Notes: generated from the sequence alone by a model not told the origin. Positions 8,162 to 17,414 are shown, numbered from the stretch's first letter. The stretch: 64,000 nucleotides of DNA from Comamonas thiooxydans (GCF_000964545.1 NZ_BBVD01000002.1:432112-496111), one strand, 5' to 3'. Translations and numbers: made by a program.

Positions 8162-8677
8162 ATGCTTGATCGTATCGAACGCATTCTCGTGGCCGGCAAT
8201 CGCTGGCTGCTGATCTTGCTGCTGCTGGCCATGGCCTGCATCGTTTTTGCCAACGTGGTGCTGCGCTACACCACGGGCGACTCCATCGTCTGGGCCGAAG
8301 AAGTGGCCCGCCACATGATGATCTGGGTCACTTTCCTGGGCGCAGGCCTGGTGCTGCGCTTTGGCGGCCATGTGGCCATCGACAATCTGCACCGCAGCGT
8401 GAGCGCCCGCAAGGCACAGGCCATGCGCGGCTTTGTCGTGCTCATTCTGGCGATCTTCTTTGCCGTGATGACCGTTACCTCCTCGCAGTATGTGTACGCC
8501 ACGCGCTTTCAGACCACGGCGGCCACGGACATCCCGATCTCCTATATCTATGCGGCTATGCCCGTGGGCTTTGTGCTGATGCTGATCCATCTGCTGTTCA
8601 TCGCACGCGGCTACATCACCGCTGGCAGCTTCGCCGAGTCCGATGAAATGGATGCGGATGCTGCAGCGTCTATATGA
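8162..8677 (+). CDS. dctQ: TRAP transporter small membrane subunit DctQ
   Basis: The 171-residue protein has four predicted membrane spans and the DctQ-family features: FANVVLRY at the end of span 1, WAEEVARHMMIWVTFLGA around span 2, and a PISYIYAAMPVGF stretch before the last span. It pairs with DctM to form the Na+-dependent channel unit. I chose the ATG at 8162; the same frame is open from an ATG at 8132, which would add ten residues (MPLRLLTPTP) untypical of the family. No strong ribosome-binding site marks either. The gene follows the dctP hairpin, and a GC-rich R1 repeat separates it from dctM. Confidence 0.92.
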   Translation: MLDRIERILVAGNRWLLILLLLAMACIVFANVVLRYTTGDSIVWAEEVARHMMIWVTFLGAGLVLRFGGHVAIDNLHRSVSARKAQAMRGFVVLILAIFFAVMTVTSSQYVYATRFQTTAATDIPISYIYAAMPVGFVLMLIHLLFIARGYITAGSFAESDEMDADAAASI

Positions 8678-8788
8678 ACCCCCTGAGTCGCTGCGCGCCT
8701 TCCCCCTGGAAGGGGGACGACAGCCTCGCTGTGGGGCGGCGCGGCCGGCACAGGCCCTTGCTCGCTGTCCCTGGCTTGGGTCAGGCCA
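8678..8788 (+). repeat. Dispersed GC-rich intergenic repeat (family R1, copy 2)
   Basis: The order of blocks is the same as in the copy at 5774: CCCCCTGAG, a CTTCCCCC block, GGGGGACGAC, CCTCGCTGTGGGGCGG, and CTTGCTCG. It begins at the base after the dctQ stop and occupies most of the 154-base gap to dctM, so it interrupts an otherwise tight transporter operon. It has no coding potential. Confidence 0.8.
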
Positions 8789-8831
8789 GTTTTATGCGTT
8801 GCGCCACGAATCACTGATCGATTGAAACATC

Positions 8832-10118
8832 ATGGGTATCACTTTATTTGTTGCCATCATCGTCCTGCTCACGCTGGGCTTTCCGGTGGCGTTTGCGCTG
8901 GCCATCTCGGCCGCCCTGGCAGTCTTTGTCGGCGGACGTTACCCGCAGCTGATCGTCTTCAAGGAAATGTTCACAGGCATCGACAGCTTTCCGCTGATGG
9001 CCGTGCCCTTCTTCATCCTGGCCGCAGAGCTGATGTCGGGCGGTGCGCTCACGGCCGTGCTGCTGCGCTTTGCCGCCCAGTTCGTCGGCCATCTGCGCGG
9101 CGGCCTGGGCTATGCCAATGTGCTTTCGCTGACCATGTTCTCGGGCATCTCGGGCTCGGCCCTTGCCGATGCGGCCGGACCCGGCTCCATGATGGTCAAG
9201 ATGATGGACAAGGCCGGCTACAGCCGTCCCTATGCGGCCGCGCTGACGGCCAGCACCGCCATCGTCGGCCCCATCATTCCGCCATCGGTCAGCATGATCA
9301 TCTATGCGCTGCAGGATGAGAACGTGTCCGTGGGCGGCCTGTTCATGGCCGGCTTCATTCCCGGCATTCTGATCGCGCTGGCCATGGCGGCCGTCAACTG
9401 GTGGGTCTGCAAGAAGCGCGACTACCGCAGCACCGAACCACGCCCCTCGGCGCGCGAGATGTGGAGCACCAGCTTCAAGGCCATCCCCGCGCTGATGCTC
9501 ATCGTGCTCATCGTGGTCGGTATCCGCTTCGGCATCTTCACGCCCACGGAAGCCTCCGTCGTGGCCGTGTTCTATGCCCTGGTCTGCGGCAAATGGGTTT
9601 ACCGCACGCTCAGGTGGTCGGCCCTGCCCGGCATTCTGGCGCGCTCGGCCATGCTCACGGCCTCGGTGCTGCTGGTGATGGCGACCTCGGCAGCATTTGC
9701 CTGGGTGCTCACGGTGGAAGGCATTCCGCAGTACCTGTCCGAGCTGATCGTGAGCTGGGAACTCTCGCCCGTCATGTTCCTGATTGCCGTGAACATTCTG
9801 CTGCTGGTCTTCGGCATCTTCATGGAGCCACTGCCCGGCGTGATGATTCTGGTGCCCATTCTCGCGCCCATCGCCTTCAGCCTGGGCATCGATCCCACGC
9901 ACTTCGCCATGGTGGTGATCGTCAACCTCACGCTGGGCATGATCACGCCGCCGGTCGGCGGCCTGCTGTTCGTGACCGCCGTGTCCACGCGCGTGTCCAT
10001 CACCGATCTGACGCGCGAGATGCCGCTGTTCCTGCTAGCCCACTTCGTCGTGCTGTGCCTGCTGACCTTTATCCCGGCTCTGTCCACCTGGCTGCCGCAC
10101 ACGCTGGGCTTCCAGTAA
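8832..10118 (+). CDS. dctM: TRAP transporter large permease subunit DctM
   Basis: The 428-residue integral membrane protein has about 12-13 spans and is the transport channel of the TRAP system. Family motifs are visible: FPVAFALAIS in span 1, GISGSALADAAGPGS, STAIVGPIIPPSVSMI, and the C-terminal repeat-like LGMITPPVGG. The length fits DctM. The ATG at 8832 lies 154 bases after dctQ, a gap mostly filled by a repeat, so translation is not coupled to dctQ. A strong terminator follows at 10139. The substrate is an unidentified carboxylate. Confidence 0.95.
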   Translation: MGITLFVAIIVLLTLGFPVAFALAISAALAVFVGGRYPQLIVFKEMFTGIDSFPLMAVPFFILAAELMSGGALTAVLLRFAAQFVGHLRGGLGYANVLSLTMFSGISGSALADAAGPGSMMVKMMDKAGYSRPYAAALTASTAIVGPIIPPSVSMIIYALQDENVSVGGLFMAGFIPGILIALAMAAVNWWVCKKRDYRSTEPRPSAREMWSTSFKAIPALMLIVLIVVGIRFGIFTPTEASVVAVFYALVCGKWVYRTLRWSALPGILARSAMLTASVLLVMATSAAFAWVLTVEGIPQYLSELIVSWELSPVMFLIAVNILLLVFGIFMEPLPGVMILVPILAPIAFSLGIDPTHFAMVVIVNLTLGMITPPVGGLLFVTAVSTRVSITDLTREMPLFLLAHFVVLCLLTFIPALSTWLPHTLGFQ

Positions 10119-10138
10119 AGCGGACTGTGCTGGACCAC

Positions 10139-10170
10139 AAGGCCTGCGTGCATCACGCGGGCCTTTTTTT
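10139..10170 (+). terminator. Rho-independent terminator after dctM
   Basis: AAGGCC and GCGTG pair with CACGC and GGCCTT across one mismatch, with a CAT loop and a run of seven T. It ends the TRAP operon. The following 120 bases, up to the SUKH-like gene end, show no gene. Confidence 0.9.
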
Positions 10171-10292
10171 CGATCAAAAATCGGTGCCGCTGCCCATGAA
10201 CACCATAAGCCTGCCTTGGCAGAAATGGCGCGGGTGAGGTGTGTTTGGAAGGACGCGCTGCATGCGCCATATCGGCCGCCCTTGCGTGCGCG

Positions 10293-11054
10293 CTACAAGC
10301 GACGTTCGCTCACTTCCACGCGCGCCCCCAGCCCCCCGAAATGCTGCACCAGGCGGTCCTTTTGCAAGGCGCTGACGCTATCGTCGAGCAGCGTCAGCGG
10401 CAGCCGGGTCTTGAGTTTCAGCAGCTCCTGCGCAGACAGCGTCGTGAAGATTTTCCTGAGCGCCAGCATGACCCTGGCCGGATCGGGCCCCAGCTCCAGC
10501 AGGCGCACGGTGTAGAAGATGGTGGAAGAGCGCGTTTCACGCGGCACAAGTGGCGCTTTGGCTGCCTTGGCCTGCACATGCGCCATCAACTCCTCGAGCG
10601 AGGCGAACAATGGCCTGGCCGCGCGGTGCGGCTCGTCATGCCACTTCCACAGCACAGGCACTTCGGGCCGGCTCATGTCACCGATCAGCGGGTCGCCATC
10701 CAGGCCATGGGTCAGCACCAGCCAGTGCGGGCTCCAGCCATCCGCCACCGCACCATCGATCCAGCGCAGATCACCGGGCGTGCTGGCCTTGAGGTCCAGA
10801 CCGAAGCGGTACTCACCAGTCTGAGACCACAGCCCTGCCGTATCGGTGGCGCGCTGCATCGCGAGCCAGTTGCCCGCACCTTCACGCCATGCAGGAAGCT
10901 GCAACCACGGCAGCTCATCTCTCCAACCAAGCGCCCAGGTCATCCAGATCTGCACCGCAGGCGGCAGCGGTGGGCGCGCGATCTGCGCCATCCACGCGAT
11001 ACGCGAGGCCGCCAGCTCCGCCGGTGCAGGAAAGTTGCTGCGCGAGAAGGACAT
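10293..11054 (-). CDS. Putative SUKH (SMI1/KNR4-like) domain fused to a ribosomal L7/L12-like C-terminal domain
   Basis: The 253-residue protein has two parts. The first (about 1-165) ends in WLVLTHGLDGDPLIGDM, a tryptophan-rich stretch and FASLEELMAHV. That is the SUKH pattern (a GD plus D core, then a closing S-F/L-E-E-L helix), with an N-terminal half that is only weakly similar. The last 70 residues run YTVRLLELG, then VMLALRKIF, a long amphipathic helix and HFGGLGARVEV. This matches the layout of the L7/L12 C-terminal domain (VxLxxxG, VIKxVR, LKxxLExAGAxVEV). The gene begins 15 bases after uvrA on the same strand and is probably cotranscribed. SUKH proteins often act as immunity or scaffold proteins; no toxin gene is adjacent. 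Both domain assignments come from pattern matching. Confidence 0.55.
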   Translation of the reverse strand: MSFSRSNFPAPAELAASRIAWMAQIARPPLPPAVQIWMTWALGWRDELPWLQLPAWREGAGNWLAMQRATDTAGLWSQTGEYRFGLDLKASTPGDLRWIDGAVADGWSPHWLVLTHGLDGDPLIGDMSRPEVPVLWKWHDEPHRAARPLFASLEELMAHVQAKAAKAPLVPRETRSSTIFYTVRLLELGPDPARVMLALRKIFTTLSAQELLKLKTRLPLTLLDDSVSALQKDRLVQHFGGLGARVEVSERRL

Positions 11055-11069
11055 GGTGCGCGCCGCCTC

Positions 11070-14000
11070 TTACCGCGCCAGCACCGGCGCCAGTGCCTTG
11101 CCGGTGTGGGTGCCGATCTTCACCAGCTCCTCGGGGGTTCCCGTGGCCACGATGCGTCCGCCCTCTTTGCCGCCTTCGGGGCCCAGATCGATGATCCAGT
11201 CCGCCTCGGCAATCACGTCAAGGTCATGCTCGATGACCACCACGCTGTGGCCGCCATCGACAAGGCGGTGCAGCACATGGATGAGCTTGTCCACATCGGC
11301 CATGTGCAGGCCCACGGTGGGCTCGTCCAGCACATACAGCGTGTGCGGAGCCTTCTGTCCGCGCCGGCCGATATCGTCGCGCACCTTGGTCAGCTCGGTC
11401 ACCAGCTTGATGCGCTGGGCCTCGCCACCCGACAGCGTGGGCGATGGCTGGCCCAGGGTCAGATAGCCCAGGCCCACGTCTTTCAGCAGCTGCAGCGGAT
11501 GGGCAATCGAGGGCATGGAGGCGAAGAACTCCACGGCCTCGTCGACCTCCATCTTCAGCACATCGCCAATGCTCTTGCCGCGCCAGCTCACGGCCAGCGT
11601 CTCGGGGTTGAAGCGTGCACCGTGGCAGACTTCGCAAGGCACTTTCACATCGGGCAGAAAGCTCATCTCGATGGTGCGCACGCCCTGGCCTTCGCAGGCC
11701 GGGCAACGGCCTTCGCCGGTGTTGAACGAGAAGCGGCCAGCCGCATAGCCGCGGGCCTTGGCCTCCAGTGTCTCGGCAAACAGCTTGCGAATCGTGTCCC
11801 AGAAGCCGATATAGGTCGCCGGGCAGGAGCGCGGCGTCTTGCCGATCGGGGTCTGATCGACTTCGAGCACGCGATCGATGGTCTCGAAACCCTTGAGTCC
11901 CTTGCAGCCCACGAGCGCTGGCGACTTGCCTGCATCCATGGCATCGCGGCCGGCCTTGGTCGAGCGCTGCTGCACCCAGGCCGCCACATTGCTCAGCAGC
12001 ACATCGCGCGCCAGCGTGGACTTGCCCGAGCCGGACACTCCGGTCACGGCCACCAGGCGCTTGAGCGGAACGCGGGCGTCCACGCTCTGCAGATTGTGCA
12101 GATTCGCGCCCAGCACCGTGAGCCAGTGCAAGGCGTCGCTGTCTTGCTGCACCACATTTTCAGTAGCAGCTACCGCTTTCTTTTTCTTGGTCTTGGATGG
12201 TTTCTTATCTAGAGCCGCCATATCACCAGCGTCAGCAGCTTCTGCATTGATAGCAGCCGGCTGCTCCGGAGGCTCGCCCTCCCCCACCCATAGACGAGGC
12301 TTGAAGGGATGGCGCATGGCGTGCAGCAGATAGCGCCCGGTGACCGAGTCCTTGGCCGCCATGATGTCATCCACCGTACCCTCAGCCACCAGACGGCCGC
12401 CACGAATGCCGGCGCTGGGGCCGATGTCGATCACATGGTCGGCGCGGCGAATCGTGTCTTCGTCGTGCTCCACCACCACCAGTGTGTTGCCCTTGTCGCC
12501 TAGCTTGTGCAAGGCATTGAGCAGAATCTGGTTGTCGCGCGCATGCAGGCCAATAGTGGGTTCGTCCAGCACATAGCAGACGCCTTGCAGATTGCTGCCC
12601 AGCTGTGCGGCCAGTCGGATGCGCTGGGCCTCACCCCCGCTCAGCGTGGGCGCGCCACGGTCCAGCGTCAGATAGTTGAGACCGACTTCTTCCAGGAATT
12701 CGAGACGGCTTTGAATCTCGGGGATCAGATCGCGCGCAATATCGGCTTCGCGGCCCGTGAGCTCCAGGCTCTGTATCCAGTGGCGCACATCGCTGACCGA
12801 CAGCTGGGCGATATCGGTAATCGCCTCGTCGTGAAACTTCACGGCTCGCGCCACAGGGTTCAGACGTGTGCCATGGCATTTGGGACAAACGACTTCAGCC
12901 AGGTCTTCCACTTCCTGGCCCTCGAACTTCACCTCACGGCCCCGGTTGTCGTCGGCCAGCAAGGTGTCGTCATAGACCTTGCGCTGGTCCTTGGTCAGCT
13001 TCACGCCCGTGCCCACGCAATCGGGACACCAGCCATGCTTGCTGTTGTAGGAGAACAGACGCGGGTCCAGCTCGGCATAGCTGGTGGCGCAGACCGGGCA
13101 GGCGCGCTGGGTGGAGAACACCTGCAGCGCACCGATGCCGGCCGTGCTCCGGCCGCCCTGCATGGCGTCGGCCAGATTCTCGATGCCCGAGAGCACATGC
13201 AGCACGCCCTTGCCGATCTCCAGCGCCTGGCGCAAATGGCCGCGCAGCTCCTTCTCGTTGGCCGCGGTCACCGTCACGCTGGCCACGGGCAGCTCGATGG
13301 TGTGCTCCTTGAAACGGTCAATGCGCGGAAAGCCCGTGGTCGGCAGAAACTCGCCGTCCACGCGCAGATGCGTGTAGCCCTTGGGTCTGGCCCAGTCGGC
13401 CAGCTCGGTATAGACGCCCTTGCGGTTGACGACCAGCGGACTCAAGAGACCGATGGTCTGACCGCGGAAGTTCGTCATCAGCTGCGCGGCAATGCTTTCC
13501 TCGGTCTGCGGCTGGACGATGGCATCGTCGTGTATGCAGTGCTGCACGCCCAGCTTCACATAGAGCAGACGCAGAAAGTGCCAGACCTCGGTGGTCGTGC
13601 CCACCGTGGACTTGCGACCGCCGCGCGACAGGCGCTGCTCGATGGCCACCGTAGGCGGTATGCCATAGACCGCATCGACCTCGGGACGGCCAGCAGGCTG
13701 CACGATGGAGCGCGCATAGGCATTGAGCGATTCGAGATAGCGGCGCTGGCCTTCGTTGAACAGAATGTCGAAAGCCAGCGTGGATTTTCCGGAACCCGAC
13801 ACCCCGGTCACCACATTGAACTTGCCGCGCGGCACATCGACCGTCAGCGACTTAAGGTTGTGCTCCTTGGCGTTGACGATTTCAATCGCATTCTTGGCCT
13901 GCAGTGCTTGTGCAGCCTTGGCTTTGCGCTCTGGTTTATAGAGCATGGGGGCTACTTCACGCACCGCCTCGCCGCCCACGCCCATGGCCAGGTCGTATTC

Positions 14001-17000
14001 GCGCAAGGCCTGGGCCGTGTGCGACTCTTGCACATGGCGCACATCTTCAGGCGTGCCCTGGGCCACGATCAGACCGCCGCCATCACCACCTTCGGGGCCC
14101 AGGTCGATGAGCCAGTCGCTGGCGCGAATCACGTCCAGATTGTGCTCGATGACGATCAGCGAGTGGCCGGCTTCGAGCAGCTTGCGCAGCGCGCGCATGA
14201 GCTTGGCGATGTCCTCGAAATGCAGGCCGGTCGTGGGCTCGTCGAACAGGAACAGCGTGCCTTTCTTGGCCAGCGACTGCTTGGACTTGCTTTGCGCGCG
14301 AGCCGCTTCCGCGAGGAAGCCTGCCAGTTTCAAGCGCTGGGCCTCGCCGCCCGACAGCGTGGGCACGGGCTGACCCAGCTTCACATATTCCAGACCCACA
14401 TCGACGATGGGCTGCAGAGCGCGGATCACATCGCGGTCCTGCGCAAACAGCAGCGCAGCTTCGGCCACCGTGAGCTCCAGCACATCGGCCACATTCAGCG
14501 GCTGGCCGTTGCGCTCGATTTTCACTTCGAGGATCTCGGGGCGATAACGCGTGCCGTTGCAATCGGGACAACGCAGATAGACATCCGAGAGGAACTGCAT
14601 CTCCACATGCTCAAAGCCCGAGCCGCCGCAGGTCGGGCAGCGGCCGTCGCCGCTGTTGAAGCTGAACTTGGCAGCCGTGTAGCCGCGCTGGCGCGACAGC
14701 GGCGCCACGGCGAACAGCTCGCGGATCGCATCCCAGGCGCCCACATAGCTGACCGGGTTGGAGCGCGCCGTCTTGCCGATGGGCGACTGGTCCACGAACA
14801 TCACATCGGCCAGATGGTCCGCGCCCAGCAGGCGCTCGAACGCGCCCGCCGCATCGGTGGGCTTGCCGAAATGGCGCATCAGCGCAGGCACCAGCACATC
14901 CTGGATCAGCGTGGATTTGCCCGAGCCCGACACGCCGGTGATGGTGACCAGGCGCTGCAGCGGAAAGTCCACGCTGATATCGCGCAGGTTGTGCTCGCGC
15001 GCGCCTTCGAGAATCAGGCGCGGCGTGCTCTCGGTCACCATGCGCTTGAGACCGAAGCCCACCTGCTTGCGCCCACCCAGATAGGCGCCAGTGAGGGTAT
15101 CGGCCTTGCGCAGATCCTCGGGTGTGCCGTCGAACACGATCTGGCCGCCGCGTGCGCCAGGGCCCGGCCCCATGTCTATCATGCGGTCGGCGGCAAACAT
15201 CACGGCCGGGTCATGCTCCACCACAACCAGCGTATTGCCCGCATCGCGCAGGCGCTGCATGGCCTCGGTGATGCGTTCCATATCGCGCGGGTGCAGTCCT
15301 ATCGATGGCTCGTCGAGCACGAACAAGGTATTGACCAGCGAAGTGCCCAAAGCGGTGGTCAGATTGATGCGCTGCACCTCGCCACCGCTCAACGTGCGGC
15401 TCTGGCGGTCCAGCGTGAGGTAGCCTATGCCCACATCGCACAGGTACTGCAGCCGCGTCATGACTTCTGCATGCAGCATCTTCAATGCCTGGGCTTCACC
15501 ATCATTTTTAACGGCGTTGCTGTCTGGCGCCAGCTGCGCAAAGAAGTCACGCAGGCGCGTGATCGGCAAGCGCATCAGATCGTGCAGACACAGGCCAGGC
15601 AGGCTGTCGAGCTGCTCTCGGCTCCAGCCCACTGCCTGAGGCATGAAGCGCTGGTATCTGCCGCTCTCATCGCCGGGCGGCAGCACGGCATCCGCAGCCT
15701 GCTTGCCTCCTATGCGCCAGAGCAGGCTTTCGGTCTTGAGACGCGCACCTCCGCATGTCGGGCATTCGGTATAGCTGCGGTACTTGGACAGCAGCACCCG
15801 GATATGCATCTTGTAGGCCTTGCTTTCGAGATACTCGAAGAAGCGGCGAATGCCATACCAGGTCTGGCTCCACTTGCCGTTCCAGTTGGGCGAGCCCTCG
15901 ATCACCCAGTCCTTCTGCTCCCGGGTCAGCTTGGACCAGGCCGTATCGCGTGGAATGCCCTCGGCCTCGGAATGGCGCATCAGGTCGTCCTGAATCTCCT
16001 TCCAGGCCGGCGTCTGGATCGGCTTGATGACACCGGTGCGCAAGGTGAGCTTTTCATTGGGAATCACCAGTCCCCAGTCGACCCCGATGACGCGACCGAA
16101 ACCACGGCAGGCATCGCAGGCGCCCACCGCGGAGTTGAACGAGAACAGCGAGGGAATCGGCTCCTGGTAAGTCAGATTGCTCTCGGGGCAATGCAGACCC
16201 AGCGAGAACTTCCACAGCTCGGGCTCGGTCGCCTCAACACCGCTCTCGGGCAACACATAGACCGTGAGCCTGCCGCTGCCGCGCTTGAGGCCCACCTCGA
16301 TCGCCTCCATGGCGCGGGACCGCTCGGCCTTGCCGAGGCGAAAGCGGTCAGCAATCACATCCAGCACCTTGATCTTCTCGGGGGCTGGCTTGGCCTTTTT
16401 CTTGCCCTTGGCGACCTCATCAGCTGCTGGGTGAGCGCGCTCCACTTCGCGCTCGGCCTGCACCTTGGTGAAACCGCTGGCAGACAGCCATTGCTCCACC
16501 TCTTCGGCCGAGGTATTGGCCGGCAGCTCCACCGGGAAGGTAATGGCAATGCGCGGATCGCCCGCGGCCTCGCAGCGCTGGGCCAATTCGGCATAAATGC
16601 TGTCCGCCGTATCGTGGCGCACCGGCAGGGCCGTCCTGCTGTCGAACAACTGGGCCGCGCGCGCAAACAGCAGCTTGAGGTGATCGTTGATCTCCGTCAT
16701 CGTGCCCACGGTGGAACGCGAGTTGCGCACCGGATTGGTCTGGTCGATGGCAATCGCTGGCGGCACACCCTCGACCTTGTCCACGGCCGGCTTGTCCATG
16801 CGATCGAGGAACTGGCGCGCATAGGCGGAGAAGGTCTCGACATAGCGGCGCTGACCTTCGGCGTACAGCGTGTCGAACACCAGACTGGACTTGCCCGAGC
16901 CGCTGGGGCCTGTGACAACGGTCAGCTCACCGGTACGGATATCGATGTCCAGATTGCGAAGATTGTGCTGGCGAGCACCACGGATACGGATCAGGCCCTG

Positions 17001-17006
17001 CGTCAT
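11070..17006 (-). CDS. uvrA: Tandem-duplicated UvrA (excinuclease ABC subunit A, four ABC domains)
   Basis: UvrA recognises bulky DNA lesions for nucleotide-excision repair. At 1978 residues this protein is about twice the usual 940 and holds two complete UvrA units. Walker A motifs (G-S/V-SGSGKS) lie near residues 33, 690, 1069 and 1655, with LSGGE signatures near 539, 881, 1454 and 1855. C4 zinc modules (CPTCGGSG..CPDCNG near 788-818; CPACEGQG..CEVCHG near 1766-1796) are present in both units. The halves differ in sequence, so this is an old duplication. From memory, similarly long UvrA paralogues occur in Burkholderiales and Xanthomonads, and a normal uvrA probably exists elsewhere. Residues about 1587-1617 are encoded by a 93-bp repeat element. 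Confidence 0.93.
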   Translation of the reverse strand: MTQGLIRIRGARQHNLRNLDIDIRTGELTVVTGPSGSGKSSLVFDTLYAEGQRRYVETFSAYARQFLDRMDKPAVDKVEGVPPAIAIDQTNPVRNSRSTVGTMTEINDHLKLLFARAAQLFDSRTALPVRHDTADSIYAELAQRCEAAGDPRIAITFPVELPANTSAEEVEQWLSASGFTKVQAEREVERAHPAADEVAKGKKKAKPAPEKIKVLDVIADRFRLGKAERSRAMEAIEVGLKRGSGRLTVYVLPESGVEATEPELWKFSLGLHCPESNLTYQEPIPSLFSFNSAVGACDACRGFGRVIGVDWGLVIPNEKLTLRTGVIKPIQTPAWKEIQDDLMRHSEAEGIPRDTAWSKLTREQKDWVIEGSPNWNGKWSQTWYGIRRFFEYLESKAYKMHIRVLLSKYRSYTECPTCGGARLKTESLLWRIGGKQAADAVLPPGDESGRYQRFMPQAVGWSREQLDSLPGLCLHDLMRLPITRLRDFFAQLAPDSNAVKNDGEAQALKMLHAEVMTRLQYLCDVGIGYLTLDRQSRTLSGGEVQRINLTTALGTSLVNTLFVLDEPSIGLHPRDMERITEAMQRLRDAGNTLVVVEHDPAVMFAADRMIDMGPGPGARGGQIVFDGTPEDLRKADTLTGAYLGGRKQVGFGLKRMVTESTPRLILEGAREHNLRDISVDFPLQRLVTITGVSGSGKSTLIQDVLVPALMRHFGKPTDAAGAFERLLGADHLADVMFVDQSPIGKTARSNPVSYVGAWDAIRELFAVAPLSRQRGYTAAKFSFNSGDGRCPTCGGSGFEHVEMQFLSDVYLRCPDCNGTRYRPEILEVKIERNGQPLNVADVLELTVAEAALLFAQDRDVIRALQPIVDVGLEYVKLGQPVPTLSGGEAQRLKLAGFLAEAARAQSKSKQSLAKKGTLFLFDEPTTGLHFEDIAKLMRALRKLLEAGHSLIVIEHNLDVIRASDWLIDLGPEGGDGGGLIVAQGTPEDVRHVQESHTAQALREYDLAMGVGGEAVREVAPMLYKPERKAKAAQALQAKNAIEIVNAKEHNLKSLTVDVPRGKFNVVTGVSGSGKSTLAFDILFNEGQRRYLESLNAYARSIVQPAGRPEVDAVYGIPPTVAIEQRLSRGGRKSTVGTTTEVWHFLRLLYVKLGVQHCIHDDAIVQPQTEESIAAQLMTNFRGQTIGLLSPLVVNRKGVYTELADWARPKGYTHLRVDGEFLPTTGFPRIDRFKEHTIELPVASVTVTAANEKELRGHLRQALEIGKGVLHVLSGIENLADAMQGGRSTAGIGALQVFSTQRACPVCATSYAELDPRLFSYNSKHGWCPDCVGTGVKLTKDQRKVYDDTLLADDNRGREVKFEGQEVEDLAEVVCPKCHGTRLNPVARAVKFHDEAITDIAQLSVSDVRHWIQSLELTGREADIARDLIPEIQSRLEFLEEVGLNYLTLDRGAPTLSGGEAQRIRLAAQLGSNLQGVCYVLDEPTIGLHARDNQILLNALHKLGDKGNTLVVVEHDEDTIRRADHVIDIGPSAGIRGGRLVAEGTVDDIMAAKDSVTGRYLLHAMRHPFKPRLWVGEGEPPEQPAAINAEAADAGDMAALDKKPSKTKKKKAVAATENVVQQDSDALHWLTVLGANLHNLQSVDARVPLKRLVAVTGVSGSGKSTLARDVLLSNVAAWVQQRSTKAGRDAMDAGKSPALVGCKGLKGFETIDRVLEVDQTPIGKTPRSCPATYIGFWDTIRKLFAETLEAKARGYAAGRFSFNTGEGRCPACEGQGVRTIEMSFLPDVKVPCEVCHGARFNPETLAVSWRGKSIGDVLKMEVDEAVEFFASMPSIAHPLQLLKDVGLGYLTLGQPSPTLSGGEAQRIKLVTELTKVRDDIGRRGQKAPHTLYVLDEPTVGLHMADVDKLIHVLHRLVDGGHSVVVIEHDLDVIAEADWIIDLGPEGGKEGGRIVATGTPEELVKIGTHTGKALAPVLAR
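12156..12248. repeat. 93-bp palindromic element inside uvrA (family R2, copy U)
   Basis: The left arm (12156-12177) contains CAGTAGCAGCTACCGCT. The right arm (12228-12248) reads AGCGTCAGCAGCTTCTGCATT. Both match the arms of the intergenic copies at 6715 and elsewhere, and the spacing is identical (93 bases). Because 93 is divisible by three, the element stays in frame. It encodes a 31-residue Ala/Lys-rich linker between ABC domains 3 and 4 of the tandem UvrA. Confidence 0.6.
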
Positions 17007-17110
17007 GTTCTGCGGTCTTTTCTATGGAGGCCAAACATTCTAGGCAGTCCTGGCATGAGCCTTGGGTGCGCATGTGCATTACCGTTTCAGCGTGCAGCCA
17101 GGACCGCCGC

Positions 17111-17136
17111 AAAAAAGCCCCGGCTGGCGGGGCTTT
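17111..17136 (-). terminator. Terminator of the 45-residue membrane-protein gene
   Basis: On the minus strand, AAAGCCCCG pairs with CGGGGCTTT around a 5-base loop and is followed by a T-run (the A-run at 17111-17116 on the plus strand). It lies 18 bases after the small ORF stop and upstream of uvrA, showing that the small gene is a separate transcription unit. Confidence 0.85.
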
Positions 17137-17154
17137 GATCGATTGCTGCTGCCT

Positions 17155-17292
17155 TCATTTGGACTCTGCCGGCGCATGAATCGCATCCGCACCATGCTTT
17201 TCTCCACTCATATCCACCTTGTCGCCCGCCTTCATGATGACAAACAGCGCCACGGCAGCAAACACCACAAAACCAATCGCCAGCTTCCACAT
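17155..17292 (-). CDS. 45-residue single-span membrane protein
   Basis: This short minus-strand ORF runs ATG (17292) to TGA. It has a strong ribosome-binding site (CTGGAG) 7 bases upstream and its own intrinsic terminator downstream, so it is very likely expressed. The product starts MWKLAIGFVVFAAVALFVIM, a single membrane anchor, followed by a charged tail (KAGDKVDMSGEKHG) ending in HAPAESK. No family is recognised with certainty. I believe similar short proteins lie near uvrA in related genera, but that is from memory. The function is unknown; it would sit in the inner membrane with a soluble tail. Confidence 0.7.
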   Translation of the reverse strand: MWKLAIGFVVFAAVALFVIMKAGDKVDMSGEKHGADAIHAPAESK

Positions 17293-17414
17293 ATCAGTCT
17301 CCAGAGTGTTATGAATAAGCAGCTGGTGCAGCCGCTCGTGCCACGCCAGTCAGCACGACCATTGAGCCTGAGCGAGTTTGCGCGTGGCTTACTGCCAGAC
17401 AGGCTGCACATAAG

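Noticed and set aside
12507..17138. A 1543-codon open frame on the plus strand opposite uvrA
   Set aside because: It is antisense to an obvious UvrA and its translation has low-complexity Ala/Gly/His/Arg/Gln composition with no domain. Long antisense frames are common in high-GC genes.
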